Source: Davidsoniella eucalypti
Taxonomy: Eukaryota; Ascomycota; Sordariomycetes; Microascales; Ceratocystidaceae
Assembly (NCBI GenBank): GCA_004009845.1
Contig: RMBW01000024.1
Location: 186,001 to 250,000, forward strand
Reading direction: 5' to 3'
DNA length: 64,000 nt
The position numbers and the translations under genes were made by a program. Positions 36,235-48,526 of this stretch are shown here, in pieces; the stretch's first letter is position 1, and each line of letters begins with the position of its first letter. The notes below the pieces were generated by a model. It did not search any database. It was given only the letters and a program-made list of their open reading frames with translations, and was not told the origin of the DNA.

Positions 36235-39200
36235 AGATATCGCTAAGAAAAGAAAAGAAAAAAACCAGGTAGGCTTGCTCAGGTTCGCAAAATTAGGTGT
36301 AAAACTTTCTTGTGTTGTCCAGCTTTGTTTGCTAGTCTTACGTCGTCCACAAACTCAAGCGACAGCAAACGGGCGCTGTAACACGCCCTAAAACAGGCTC
36401 TAGGCTGAGTCTTGCAGTATCTGCTACAGCGGTCTTACAGAAGCTTCTTGCCGGTGATCTCGTCTAGTTACATTACCGTCTTTTCAGCTTAAAACTGCAA
36501 CGCCTATCCTCATTGCGTAGTGCAGTAAAAATTCCGAAATTCCCACTGAACAAGCGAGTATCTTCTTCATATTTATTTCGTATAAAGAGCTCTTACATAG
36601 AGTACCAACCCTCGAACCACCTGGTGTTGAAGATGATGATGCAGTAAATGAGCACAAGACCAACCGAGATATGCTGATAGTATCGCTTTGATAGTGTTAC
36701 AGACTCTCAGACTTGCCACCCAGACTGTCAAAAGTTCACTACATCAATAGCCTCATTTATTAGACGAGACGACAGACGCCATCAAACATCAGCCCAACTG
36801 GACACAGGGGGATACGATACAACTGCTACCACTCTTTGTTGTTTTTCTTCTGTGTTTCCTTGGGCTAACAAGCCAGCCTTCTTTAGCCAAGGAAAGCTAA
36901 AAGTTTCCCAAGTCTTCGTTTTAGACTGTATCTAGGGCTGTTCTTATTCTGTGTCTTGTTTACACAGTATTTAATACGATCGACAGACTCTGATCCGTAC
37001 CAATACGGATATTGGTACGATTGTGTTTAGAATATCATTGCAAGAACTTGAACTAAAATATAGCCTAGAGATGTGTCGTAGAGACAAGTTCCAATATTAA
37101 TTAGCCAGACGTATTTGTATCTTTGTTGGCCTGTAACAATGTTCCAATATTCGTCGACTTGTTTCTCGTTCCATTTTCTGTACGATGCAAATCATGTTTT
37201 TCCTCTCATTATTACGTGAAATCAAGACTATCACGCCTATATTGTCCTTGTCCTGTTGTGCCTAACACTGCATTTAACACCGCATTTAACTTACTGCATC
37301 AAATCTCATAATTGCATTCCGTCAATGCAGGACAACTTTTGCATAATTATACGCCCCCTTTAGTTGCCTTTCCAGTTTTACCGGTCTAGTTGCTCGCTAT
37401 ATATAAGGTTTCTCCTCTATAGAACTGTACATTTGGTATTATCACATGGCATAATTGATATATCTCTTTGTGATGCCTTCACCACCCGGAACAGAGGATC
37501 AGACCGCAACTTCGTAGCTCCAGGTTATGTTAACGGGTTGCAAATTACCATGATAGCTGGAAAGAATTCATTTTGCTTCCTCGCTATGCTAGCCTTCTCA
37601 CCGCCATCTTTTTGCTTCTGAGACCATCAAGGCACACTAAGCCATTGTGAAGAATGGCCCTAAAAGGCGTGATCCAATCCATTGTACTACTATCGGAGAA
37701 ATACTCGCAGGAAGAAAACAAGGGCTTAGGGGCGTATCTTGCAAGTTGGTCGACCATCGAATTCGCTCCCTAGTCTAGAATCACATGTTAGCCAATGTTT
37801 GTGCGAATAGTCAGTAAAAAGAGACGTGAATCCTATCCAATATCGTGTAGCTGCTACGTAGTAGCACCAGACTAAACGAGAAGAATTGCGAGTATGTACA
37901 ATAAATACAAAGCCAGAAACAGACTGGTTCAACTGTCAGGGACAGCTTGAACCCAACAGTGAAGGAATGGACCGGATGTCAAGGCAAGACCATATAATGG
38001 TACGCTGTTAGATTCCTACAATGCTAGTCTATCATTCAAACATAGTCTATATCACATCAGCGTCTTGCAAACATGTTGTTAACCGCCAAGTCGGCCGTAA
38101 ACCAGTCTTTAAGGAAATGATTTGCTAGTATTGGTGTCCGTTGGAGTATCATCGATAACGCCTTGTGCCGGCATCATCATATTTTTTCGTTAGCCCGGGT
38201 GGAGACAGACCAGACTCGCATTCGCTTCTCCCTCTTCTTTTGTTCCTCTGCTCTCCGTATTGGATCATGGGGATATTGTGCCATTGATGCTGCGTCTTGT
38301 GCTCAACGTGATTTTTTATACTACAACTACAACTACATACAACTACGACGGCCACGATGTTGGCGCTGGCGTTCCTCTTTTTTGGAGAAGCTCGGGCAAC
38401 TTGATTGCTCTTCCGACTCCTTTTGCCTGTCCACGGTAAACCCGCTCGTTCCTACTTTCATAAGACTGCTCTGTTGGCTTTGGTTGTTTTTCGTAAAGTA
38501 TGCCAAACAATCCGAGCATGCGGTGGCTTCGCAAGCTGCCATTCGCTCTTTTCAGTGGCCTCGTCCATCGTTCGCCATACTTGTTGCCAGAAAACAAGAA
38601 ATAGGCTTCGTTGCGGCAGTACCAAAGGCAAATGACAGTTACTATTATATTGCTATTACCATGCTTGCTATAGGCCCTTCCTTTACTCTATCTTCCAGTA
38701 TTGCATCTGAGAGTTTGCTTTTCAATGCTCACCAAACAGCAAGAAGTCTTCTTCTTACTAGGCTGTTTACCCTTTCCTTGCACTATACAGCAAGCTCGCG
38801 CTTCTCGGCAATCGTGACGCACGCAGTTTACATCAACGAACCCCCAAGTTCTTTGCCGGAGCTAATTGATTATTTTTAAAGCTCTTTTCTTCACATGCAA
38901 TCTTGGAATTCCCTAGTTTCATCGCCATTATGGACTAGCTGCAGATCATAAGTATTTTAGGCTTTTCGTCTAGAAAGGGTCACTGATGGGCTTTTTTATG
39001 GTTACGAACAACGAAAGTGGGCTAACATTGTTAATTAAGGGCCACACAACTACATATAACCCTTGTGAATAATATATATGAGGGTTATGGTTAATCTACT
39101 AAAGATAGACAAATGTTTGGGATTTCCACTTGAAAGCTTGAACCGTAGGGTTGGTATCCACTATAACCCTTGGCTATTATCAAAACAACAAATCGCGTTT

Positions 39201-39938
39201 CCTGGTCAACACCGCTAATGCTCTTGAGCCAATCAACACGTGCAAAAAAAGCAACAGTAAATAGTGCGTTGCATAACTGTTTGCACAAAGTTCAAAGTTA
39301 AGAAGAAGAAGACAAATGGTGGCATAAAGAGAACCAGCTAAATAAGGCTTGTATTTATGCGCGGCATACCGCCTATCAATTTTCTGCCGTATTACGGGTT
39401 GCTCTGCCAGTTTCTCAATTGTGTTGAAATTAATTGCTGGCTATTGCTCTAAATTAGTGAGTAGTTGCTCTAGCCCAGTGGCGGGCGTTTTGTTTGTGAA
39501 GGTGTAAACACCACAACAAAGCTATTTAGCACCAAAATCTTTATGCCTTGTTTTTGATGCCTTTGATGCCTTTTTTTACTGCATTTGATTACCAAGTTTG
39601 TGAATCCAATCGAGATCCATGAATAATCGATGCATTTGTACTTTTCACCACTATCTATTTTCTATACTGTTTCTGCTTTGTACTATCTCTTTTCCTCTCT
39701 TTGACATTTGATATCCACGTCTATTTAATTGACCCTCACGGGGTCTGATCTCGACAACCGTCGCCTTGTGAGTGCCGTGTTGTACTACTTGTCTGTTAGT
39801 TCATCTGCAGTGACAAACATCACTGGTGGCGTTTCTTCTGACATTCGACTCATAGGCACCGGCCGCATTTTTTCCTGCGCCATTGATTGGTCTCGTCTTT
39901 TTAGTATTCACGATCTTCTGGCACTATCACGACCGCTC

Positions 39939-39958
39939 TACCTACCTACCTACCTACC
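39939..39958 (+). repeat. TACC microsatellite in the BRCT gene leader
   Basis: Five tandem TACC units end 8 bp before the ATG at 39967, so the repeat probably lies in the 5' UTR. Length change here would alter the leader but not the protein. Confidence 0.85.
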
Positions 39959-39966
39959 TTACCATA

Positions 39967-42900
39967 ATGCCGCCCCCAAGAAGTACCCGTGCTACAGCGG
40001 CTACTGCCACCTCAAGCGCGAAGACCGGCACGGCGGCGTCCCGAGCCCGGGTTTCGTCTACTGGTACCCTGGCCTCCAAGGCAGCCTCGTCATCTGCAGC
40101 CACTACCGCGAAACGGAAAACTAGAACTTACGAACTTGATGGCGATGACGACGAGGACGAACTATCAAGAGAGGCGCCGACGTCTCGACCCGTCCGACCA
40201 GTTCGAGGCCACGCCAAGAAGGAAGAACCTGCGCCAGCCCAAACAAAACCGGCTGCCACAACTGCCGCATCACGGGCCACCAGAACAACTACTGCTGCTA
40301 CCTCTCGCGCTATGCGAGGCACGGCTGCATCTACAGCAAAGTCAGAGCCGGAGCCTGCGGCGCGAACACGTGGAAGACCCCGCAAAGATGCCGCAGTATC
40401 TGCCCCCCCTGCTGCCGCTAGTGCAGTTGGCGGCCCCGCGAAGAAAGCCCGAATGTCAGGTCCACCGTCCTCCAGCAGACTGACTGTTACAACGGCTTCC
40501 ACGGTTGCTAAGAAATCAGTTTCCTTTGCCGAGCCTGCGCCCGAGAAGGAGAACATTGCCCCAGCACCCAAATCTACTAGCCTCCGGGGCCGCCCAATGC
40601 GCAAAGCTGGCGTTGGTTCCTCTGCTTCTGCGACATCATCGGCTACGGGAGCATCGAGAAGAGGTACGACCGGCCGAAGCCGGGTAGCAGTAAAACGGGC
40701 CGGAGCCGGAGAGGAAAAGCCGCCTCTGGGACCGCGAAAGGTGTCCGAACTGGCAAATATCACGCATGACTCTCCATCTGAAGACGAATTGCTCGGTGAA
40801 CCTCAGATACTTGCATTGAGACAAAGCCCAAAGAAAAAAGGCAGCCGCTCTGGAGTGCTTTCGGCCCCTAAGCTTGCCCAGCCGGATTTCATAACATCGG
40901 TTATGCAGTTTGGAGATGAAGCAGCGGATTCCAATGAAGACTCTGAGTCGGGACAACCAACAATGTTGCTCAACTCGCCTGCGAAGCGCATGCCACAGCC
41001 TCCATCGTCACCGAAGGAAACGATGCAATCTCCGGCTAAGCGAGGCTCAAAAGATAACATGTTTGTTGGCACTGCCTGTAACATATCGGGCCAGGCAGTT
41101 TCGTCGGACGGCGCAAACGCTGCCGCCAAATCAACTCTTTTGGCATCTCCTGCTAAGCGCCCAGCATCACCCATCAAAGGCTTTGGCCCTGCCCCGATCT
41201 CACAGGGACAAGGAAGCCAAAAGGTCTCTTTTCTGTCATCACCTGCTAAGCGTCCTGGGTCTGCGTTCAAGCTACCAAGCAGACCGTTCGACATATCTGC
41301 AGCAGTGCCGTCTCTTCCCACTATGCAGGCTAGTCCTACCCCGGATTCAGAGTCACAGACCCACGACAATGAATCTGACAAGGAGAAAGCCAATAGCAGA
41401 AAACCATCTCAGCTCCTCATGGCGGAGGAAGAAACCACTTCCGATCCCTTCCGGGGAAGAGGACTCCTCTTTAGACAGGGGCTTCCTAGCTTGAAGTTAC
41501 CTCAAAGAAAGTCTGGTTGTGTGGCTTCCAAGGAAGATCTTACAGGTGACATATTTGCGCCAGTTCGCCGCACTTCTTCAACTTCCATTGTGCCAGGGGA
41601 CAAGAACGAACCTCCCATTGAAGAAGACGAATATGAAGAAGTTGAAGAGGAGGAAGTCGTTGAAGATGAACATCATGACGCTGAGAATGAAGATAGCATG
41701 GCTCTTTCCGACGATGAGACGACGGAGGCTATCACTCTTAATGACGCTCAAATTCAAATTCAAGAAGATGTAGAGATGCTATCGCCGCGTAGAAGTAGGC
41801 CATCTGAGCGTCCAGCTGAAGAAGACGAGTCTAATGACATGGAAGATGATGAAGAAGCTAACACAGCTCAGGTTTCATCAAAAGAAAACACCATGGAAGA
41901 TGATAAAAGCGCTATCTCTGATCACCCTGAAGACAGTATTCACGATTCCTCCATGACCAAAGTTCAAAATGACGATGACACTATTGAAGAGATTGAGGAT
42001 GATGAAGAGAAACCCCAGGAAGATGCTCAACCTACGCCAAAATCAGCTACTCCACGCCGCCGATCACCGAAGAAGACAAGCAGCGCGTATCGTCTCCGTG
42101 ACAAGGACATGGCTGATTACGATATGGACACTGATTCTGATGACTCTGATGACACGAGACAGCTCCCACATCCCTACCTTAATGCGCCAGCCACTCCCTC
42201 GGCATCCTGCCGTACTGGCGCCGCACAAACTCCAAGTACTGCTCGTACTTTCAAAGCCAGGATATCTGGTGGATTCACTCCCTTGGTCAATCGTTTTGAT
42301 GTTTGGGCTCCAGATGCACCAATTATTCATTCTCCCGTCAAGCCAAAACAACAACAGTTGGAACAGGAAGATGAACCAGAGGAGCAGACCGAGGAGCAGG
42401 GTGAGAAGAAAATCGACGATCATTACAAGGACGAGCTAGATGAATCTAGTATCGATAGGTCTCAAGAAGTCAAGGATCAGTATGAGGGATCTCTAGAACA
42501 GACGTACGAACAAGAACAAGACCTCGAGAGTAACGAACATGAACATGATCACGATCACAATCTTGACCATAATCAGGACGACGACCACGACGCCCATCTC
42601 AACGCCGAGTTCGACGAGGATGAAATGGAGATGGAAGGCGACAACATGTCGAATCTTTCAGGTCTTAACCTTCGTTCTAGCATCTCGGTTGCGCATGAAC
42701 GTTACGATGTGACGTCATCTTTTGCTGAGCAAGAAGTTGAAGCCGCCATCGAGGCTGATATCGACGCTCGCTACGATGTGACTGAAGATGAAGACGAATA
42801 TGAAGCTTCAATGATGGATGAAGATGGATTCGACGATATGGAAGTGACCGAAGAGGATATTGCTCTCGCCACTGAGGCACAAGAAATGTCTTTACTAGAA

Positions 42901-44279
42901 CCCGAAGACATCGAAGAGCTCAACAGATCCTATCAAGAAGAAGAGGATGAAAATGAGCAGTACGATGAAGACACTGGAGACACTGAGGAAGATATGGACG
43001 TTCAACAAGAGGAGTACGAGGTCGATGAAGAGTTCCCAATTGATCCTGCTCTGGAAGGTGAAGAATATGACATGACCACCGAGGTTCCTCCTATCACACC
43101 AGTCCGCCATATAACGCGCGAGTTCCATACGGTTTCCAAGGTTCCTCTAAAGAGCGGCGATGATTATTCTCCATCTACATCAGCTAATCGCAGAAAGAGT
43201 TTTGGGGTCTCACGTCTACCCACTACCCGACACTCCATCGGCCACACACCAGCTTCACCTACCGCTTCTAATGAAATGGCACAAGATCCAATAACACCAG
43301 CTCGCTCTGAAGCAAAATGGACAGAATCTAGTACTCCGTTACAAACGCCTAGTAGGGTCAATGCTACAGCCTTGGCAGGTGCTACGATCTTTGTAGATGT
43401 GTATACTGCAGATGGCACAGAGGCTAGCGCACTCTTTGTAGAGCTTTTAACACAACTAGGCGCCAAGTGTGTACCAACATGGACGTGGGATCCGCAAGAT
43501 CCTAACCAGATTGGCAAAATCGGCATAACCCATGTTGTTTTCAAGGATGGAAGTAATCGTACGCTAGATAAGGTCATGGAAGCGCAAGGTGTTGTGCATT
43601 GTGTCGGTGTTAGCTGGGTGCTTGAGTAAGTTGACATGTTTAATTTTCTTATGTTTTTGGCTATTAACTAACCGTCTCTCTTTATAGTTGCGAACGGGAG
43701 AATGCGTGGGTTGAAGAACCACCTTATTACGTTATTCCTGGCTTCACACCCCGAAGCTCTCGTCGCAAGACCACTGGCATGCTAGGCTCCAAATCCCCAG
43801 TCACCCCCATCCGTGGTGGCCGCAGGCGTAGTAGCCGGCGCCAAAGTACGGTCTGGGAGCGGACTCCAACGGACAATGACCATGGCTTCCGAGATGACAA
43901 CGACGAAACTACTTGGCAGCTTTCACCAGTACCAGTGACACCAGCGCCTGACGCTATTGCGCGGTATGCTGCCATGTTGCCTCCTGAGACGCCTTCGCCT
44001 GATGAGCGCCACGAGGAGATGGACGACTATACACCGCCCAACAACAATGGCACTGATCCTAATGAGATGGACGAGGACCGTGCGGCGATGCTCCAGCAGA
44101 CCTGTCCGCCACCAAAGAGACAGACGGGTTCTCGGCCAAGCGTGTCGTGGATGACACCTGAAAAGGAGCCTCAGAAGAATGTCATGATGCGACTTTTAGC
44201 AGCACGGAGAAAGAGTCTTCAGTTTGCGCCCAAGGTCAGCAGTCCGCTAGCCAAGCAGTGGAAGCAGCGGGAGCATTGA
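39967..44279 (+). CDS. MCPH1-like single-BRCT nuclear protein
   Basis: Large, probably nuclear protein, best guess in chromosome or cell-cycle control. Exons are 39967-43625 and 43688-44279 (62-nt intron), giving 1416 aa. The ATG at 39967 is the first in frame. The N-terminal ~330 residues are basic and Ala/Ser/Thr-rich, with a KSVSF sequence (183-187) matching the PP1-docking RVxF motif and a KEN sequence (194-196). Four identical SPAKR motifs have Ser at 337, 355, 394 and 425, each fitting the CDK consensus S-P-x-K. Residues of about 560-1080 are extremely acidic. A BRCT domain at about 1136-1235 resembles the first BRCT of microcephalin: an ADGTEAS segment, LGAK, ITHVVFKDG and a VSWVLDC helix that spans the intron. 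The C-terminal tail is basic with TP sites. Function is inferred. Confidence 0.85.
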
Positions 44280-44989
44280 TAACACGAAATGTGAGGGGAG
44301 ATATACACGGGTGGATCAAATAATCATGTAAGCATAAACTATAACTACTATAAACTACACCACTGGTAGTACTATTCCGAACAGATCCCTCCTATGGGAT
44401 AGACATGGCATGGATAGGCGGCGCAGGACTTTGGCTGGCTTGGTTTCGTATGGAAGGTTTGTTATGGGACTGGTACAGTATATACATAAAGTGGACATTG
44501 AAATTGGGCCATTATCTGTTTTCATGAGTTATCTTGTTAATGCTCTCTTGGTATTGCTAGAAGGGACTTTTTAATTGTTTTGCTTTTTATGATAGCATGA
44601 AGACAACGTCAAACTATGTATTATTTTTATATCGATTAGTCGAAGATGTTATGCTTCAGAATTAGGGTTACATAGAATGCTTAGCCCTGTGATAAAGGAC
44701 GCGCGTTTCGGCATGACGACGGTACTTGGACTAACTAACTTCGAAAGTATTGAAAACAAATCGCCCTGTCCATGTTCAATTTCTGAATTACAGCAAATAA
44801 TTATCTTCCTTTCCCATTCACATTGAAAATGGTTCTCAAACCACATTTATAGCGTTGATTGTTTATATTGCGGTTGATATTTTTGCTTGATCTGAGATAA
44901 GCTTAGACCTACACTGTTCTTCTATTTTCCACTTGATCTTGATTCTATCTCTTTCCTTTCTCTTTAAGAGGCAAAGAACGAGCCAACAA
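44280..44989. other. Intergenic region upstream of the secreted-protein gene
   Basis: An A/T-rich spacer of 0.7 kb between two genes on the same strand. It holds the 3' end of the BRCT gene and the promoter of the next. No gene seen. Confidence 0.6.
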
Positions 44990-47241
44990 ATGAAGAGCAT
45001 ACTCGCTGACTATACATGTCTAACGGCGGCAGCGATATCGCTTCTGAGCGTTGCAAACGCAGTTGCAGCGCCATTCGAGCAGAAACCACTGTTCGAAGAT
45101 GGACCAGTTGGCATTGATAAGGCAGCTGAGACTGTAGTGTTGGAAGAATCGCGGTGGAAACTGGACTTTGGGTCCTCAGCACCGCATCTGTTTGCGTCGG
45201 CATATTCACTACTACAGCAATGGAGTAACACAATCTTTCCGGTTGGACACAGTGTGGCGCTAGTTGAGATTCCGGCGTACACGATGCTGTATCACGGCCG
45301 ACTGAACGCGGATACTCCACCTAGCCCGGAATGGTTGTCACTTGATGTGTAAGTAGATATTGATCAACATGAGTATTTGGAGACTCCGAGATTGACTTGT
45401 ATCATAGGGAGATGGCTTACGGTATCATGGGATCCACGAGGTCTTCTCACCTGTTGACCTTCCAGTCGACACGGCGCGTCAAATGCCTATATTTTGATGG
45501 TGAATCAGCGACGTTGATGGGGACCGGACGGATGGACGCTCAGATGCTTCACATATTTGGCAATACGACTGGGCCACCATCATCCGGACGTCACTTTGAT
45601 TTACTCGGTGCCGAGTATCTTCGGGCCGTCGGTCTGTGTGACTGGATTTCACAGGAGAAGCTGGGTGGCCGAGGCTGGGGCGTCGAAGGCATCGTGCGTA
45701 TGAATGCTGGGTTTGAAGTGATCTGGTGCGACTTCTTGAGTGACTCGCTAGAGTTGATGAGTAGGCTGGATGTCACGGCGCCGTTGCTTAGCAAGGAAGA
45801 TACGGAATGGACGGCGGGCCCGGAGACTGTTGTGTCTTCCGATGCTCTTTTGATCACCAACGCTGACGATGATGACGATGTCCGCGATCAATATCCAATT
45901 CCTCCCCAACCAACCAGAACCGACCGCTCGGCGCAGCCTACTGGAAACATGCCACCGCCTAACTGGCGTCAAGTTGAAGATGAGCCCTTTCTAGCTGCGC
46001 AGAGCTGGGGTTGGTTTCTTAGCGCTACATACCACTATGGTGCCTCACGGGCCAGCCGCGGTATCGGCGAAGAACGACTCTCGATTGCGGGCTGTGGCGG
46101 AGCGATAGCTAGTTACTATGCACTAAGTCGTCACAACGCCGGTTTCGAGCTGGAACGTCGTGAAGAAGAAAAGGCGCGACTGAATCTGACGAGTGATGGG
46201 CGCTGGATGGGAGCTAGAACTGTTGCTGCTGCACAAGACGGAGTTGAAGATGAGGAAGCGTGGATAGAGGGCTTGACAAAGCTGGGAAGAAGACGGCGCT
46301 ACCATTCTCTGGAAAATGCGACAGAAGCAGATGCGCGCGTAGTCAGAGATATGTCAGCTGAGATTATCCGGCGCCATATGCGCTCAAGCCAGTCGGAGTG
46401 TTCGGGCATTGACTGGATCGGTACGACGCGGGAGATTGTACAGCGTTCCGCTAATCACCTCAAGGTCCTCGAAACCACGATCGGCGACTATCCCAGCGAC
46501 GCAACTAACACTACGGAAGTCACAGCCTGGCAAAAGCGTATCCGTGGTCTTAGCCATATGTTCATAGTGCCGTTTCTGGAGTATCCCACTACGACGCAGA
46601 TGCAGTTGGGACAAAACAATGATGTTTGGGGCACAGAATCAGATGTTTACAAAAAGGCCTTTGCGCGCTGCAAATTCCATTACACGAGAAGACTTCACAT
46701 ACCTAAAATCGCAGAGCAACTCGTCCCAGAAGAAGCCGATATGCTATGGGCCGTCGAAGAGACGAACGGAAACATCTGCAGAGTCTTGCTCACCGTTGGC
46801 TTTGATATTGAAAGACGCGCCATATCTCTAACGCCGTCCCCTCAAACAAGCAGGCAATTGGACGACTGGAAGCCCGCCGCTCAAGAATGGCACAAGGATA
46901 TTGCTGAGTTACGGGCTTGGTTAGGCTGGGAGGGCGAGTATCTTGGCTGTGAAACACAGTGTGCTTGGGATGAGCGCTGTTATATTCCCATGTGGCCTAT
47001 GGTTCATTTAGATAAGCCTAGGGGTCCGGATCATGGAAAGGGTGGTGGCCATGGTCCAGGACGTCCGTCGCATGGAGACGGAGGTCATGGAGGTCACGGA
47101 GGAAGACCGGGCTGGGGAGGACCAGGTCAAGGTGGCCACGGAGACGGCCCCCCTGGCGGTCCTGGAGATCCTGGTGATGGAATAGGCTCATCAGAAGCTG
47201 ATCTGTGGGCACCCAAGTGCGTGAAGATGGGCTTTCTGTAG
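44990..47241 (+). CDS. Secreted protein with Cys pairs and His/Gly-rich tail, function unknown
   Basis: I do not recognise a named family, although the layout resembles conserved uncharacterised fungal extracellular proteins. Exons are 44990-45348 and 45408-47241 (59-nt intron), giving 730 aa. The first in-frame ATG starts MKSILADYTC, followed by a hydrophobic stretch to about residue 30 (LTAAAISLLSVANAVAA), a good signal peptide. The body contains a segment VKCLYFDGESATLMGTGRMD, several N-x-S/T sequons and cysteines at CDW, CGG and CSG. Near the C-terminus a cysteine cluster (LGCETQCAWDERCY) is followed by about 45 residues of His, Gly and Pro repeats, then CVKMGFL. The His/Gly tail could bind metal, but this is only inference. 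It ends 127 bp from the end of the convergent HYPK gene. Confidence 0.8.
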
Positions 47242-47368
47242 ATGTTAGTGTTTCAGGAAATGCCTGTAACTTGATAGCTTATGTTTGAACTCAATTACAC
47301 CTGTTTGTCTATGTGCAATTTAAATTATAAATTCTATCAACTCAACATGGTACATAATCTCAATCCAT

Positions 47369-47775
47369 TCAAGCAGCAATGAAAGCCACGATAGCCTTGA
47401 CAGCACTTCCATCATGATGCTTCAGAAGCTCTGTAGCCTTTATTTTGGTGAGCTCTAACTGGTCAACCTACGACAGTAGAGTTAGCAGCCTGTGGGGACT
47501 TTTGTTTCGACCTATCCAACTCAAATCACATAACGTACCAGTAGTGCCACATCGGCCTGATCAACTTTGACGGCCTTGGAAGTTGTCTTGGTCGTTTTTT
47601 TGCTAGACAGGTCTTTGACAGCTTTGTTCATAGTATCGGCATCTGCGCCATTGCTCGTATTGGCGCCGTTATCTCCGATTGTGGTAGAGTCTAGTGCGGC
47701 GAGCGCTGAGGCGGCTTTGCGGTCTTCGGCGGATTTGGCGTCGACGACGTCATCGGAATGGGGCGTATCAGTCAT
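47369..47775 (-). CDS. HYPK: HYPK homologue (NAC/UBA-like C-terminal domain)
   Basis: Small partner of the NatA N-terminal acetyltransferase and of ribosomes, by homology to Huntingtin-interacting protein K. Exons, in gene order, are 47775-47539 and 47467-47369 with a 71-nt intron (donor GTACGT, branch GCTAAC, acceptor GTAG), giving 111 aa. The N-terminal ~65 residues are polar and Ala/Asp/Ser/Thr-rich. The C-terminal UBA-like domain starts around KVDQADVALL in exon 1 and continues in exon 2 with VDQLELTKIKATELLKHHDG and AVKAIVAFIAA, the typical HYPK/NAC-alpha pattern. The second exon is only 99 nt, so an unspliced reading misses the diagnostic half of the domain. Confidence 0.9.
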
Positions 47776-48526
47776 GGCGTTCAAGGTAAAGATCAACTAA
47801 GATCTGAATAGTCGATATGATTTTGTGGTACGTGAAAAAGATGGGAAAAGATCACGGTGGCTTCAATGTTTGATATAGAAACGTCGTTGTCTTTAGACTT
47901 GGCTTATCTAATACAATTTTGATTGTAAAGGAAGGAGCTCTCTTGAAGCTTGTGTGGGGCAAAATGGAAATGTGGGAAGCTCTTCTCTTAGACGCTAGGG
48001 ATAAATGCGGGGACAATGCCCCGCGAACGACTTATCTGTATAGCAAGGACTCGAGGGAAACCGCAATTGGAAATTGGAGAGTGTTCCATTGATGATGTTT
48101 CGTGTTATCTTGGGTTGGAGAGTCATGGTCACAGTTGGTTTGAGTCATTTGGGTGATGATCGCACATGTTTATGAAAGCTAAATTTTGAATATTGAATAT
48201 GAGTCGAGTCGAAAAATGGATACAGTCAAAATATTTGACAACTTTCTGTTTAGAGTCAGGAGATCTCTTTGTTGTTCTTGTTGTTCTACATTTTGCTAGA
48301 CGTACGATGTAGTTTTAGTTTGTCACAGATAAATAATTGTCTATGCTTTATATTTCCGATCTTCCATTTCCGGAAATAAAAAACATATATGTATTTTTCT
48401 TTCAAGTCGCATTTTTGCTATTTTTCTTCCTCCTTAATTATTCCTTTTCCTTCTGTCTATCGAGGGAACGTCCTCTAACTAAACTAGAACTCGCATTATA
48501 CGCCTACAGCTCTACTCTACTAATAA
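47776..48526. other. Divergent promoter region HYPK / DAHP synthase
   Basis: About 0.75 kb shared by two divergent genes. It contains a perfect Gcn4/CPC1-type site TGAGTCA at 48141-48147 and a one-mismatch copy TGAGTCG at 48201-48207. The last ~120 bases before the DAHP synthase ATG are C/T-rich. Confidence 0.65.
48141..48147. promoter_or_regulatory. Gcn4/CPC1-type general amino-acid control element
   Basis: Perfect TGAGTCA, 379 bp before the DAHP synthase start codon. Fungal Gcn4, CPC1 and CpcA bind TGA(C/G)TCA and induce amino-acid biosynthesis genes on starvation. The DAHP synthase context makes this a plausible functional site, but one 7-mer match can also arise by chance. Confidence 0.5.

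Larger units (their letters stand above)
32703..39966. other. 7.3-kb gene-poor region between PLB1 and the BRCT gene
   Basis: Only short or compositionally odd frames occur. The longest (38163-38879, 238 codons) has no ATG near its start, no domain and a chance-like Ser/Leu/Arg/Trp composition. The first few hundred bases are the PLB1 promoter. From about 33000 to 34050 the plus strand is purine-rich with many A and AAG runs. The last several hundred bases, C/T-rich and ending in a TACC repeat, are probably the leader of the BRCT gene. Short inverted repeats occur, for example ATAACCCT near 39057 with AGGGTTAT near 39081. Confidence 0.5.

Noticed and set aside
38163..38879. 238-codon frame in the second gene-poor block
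   Set aside because: It opens with TTG, its first ATG comes late, composition is chance-like and no domain or splice partner is seen.
40128..41393. Two minus-strand frames of about 200 codons under the BRCT gene
   Set aside because: Antisense shadows of a low-complexity coding exon; no independent signal.
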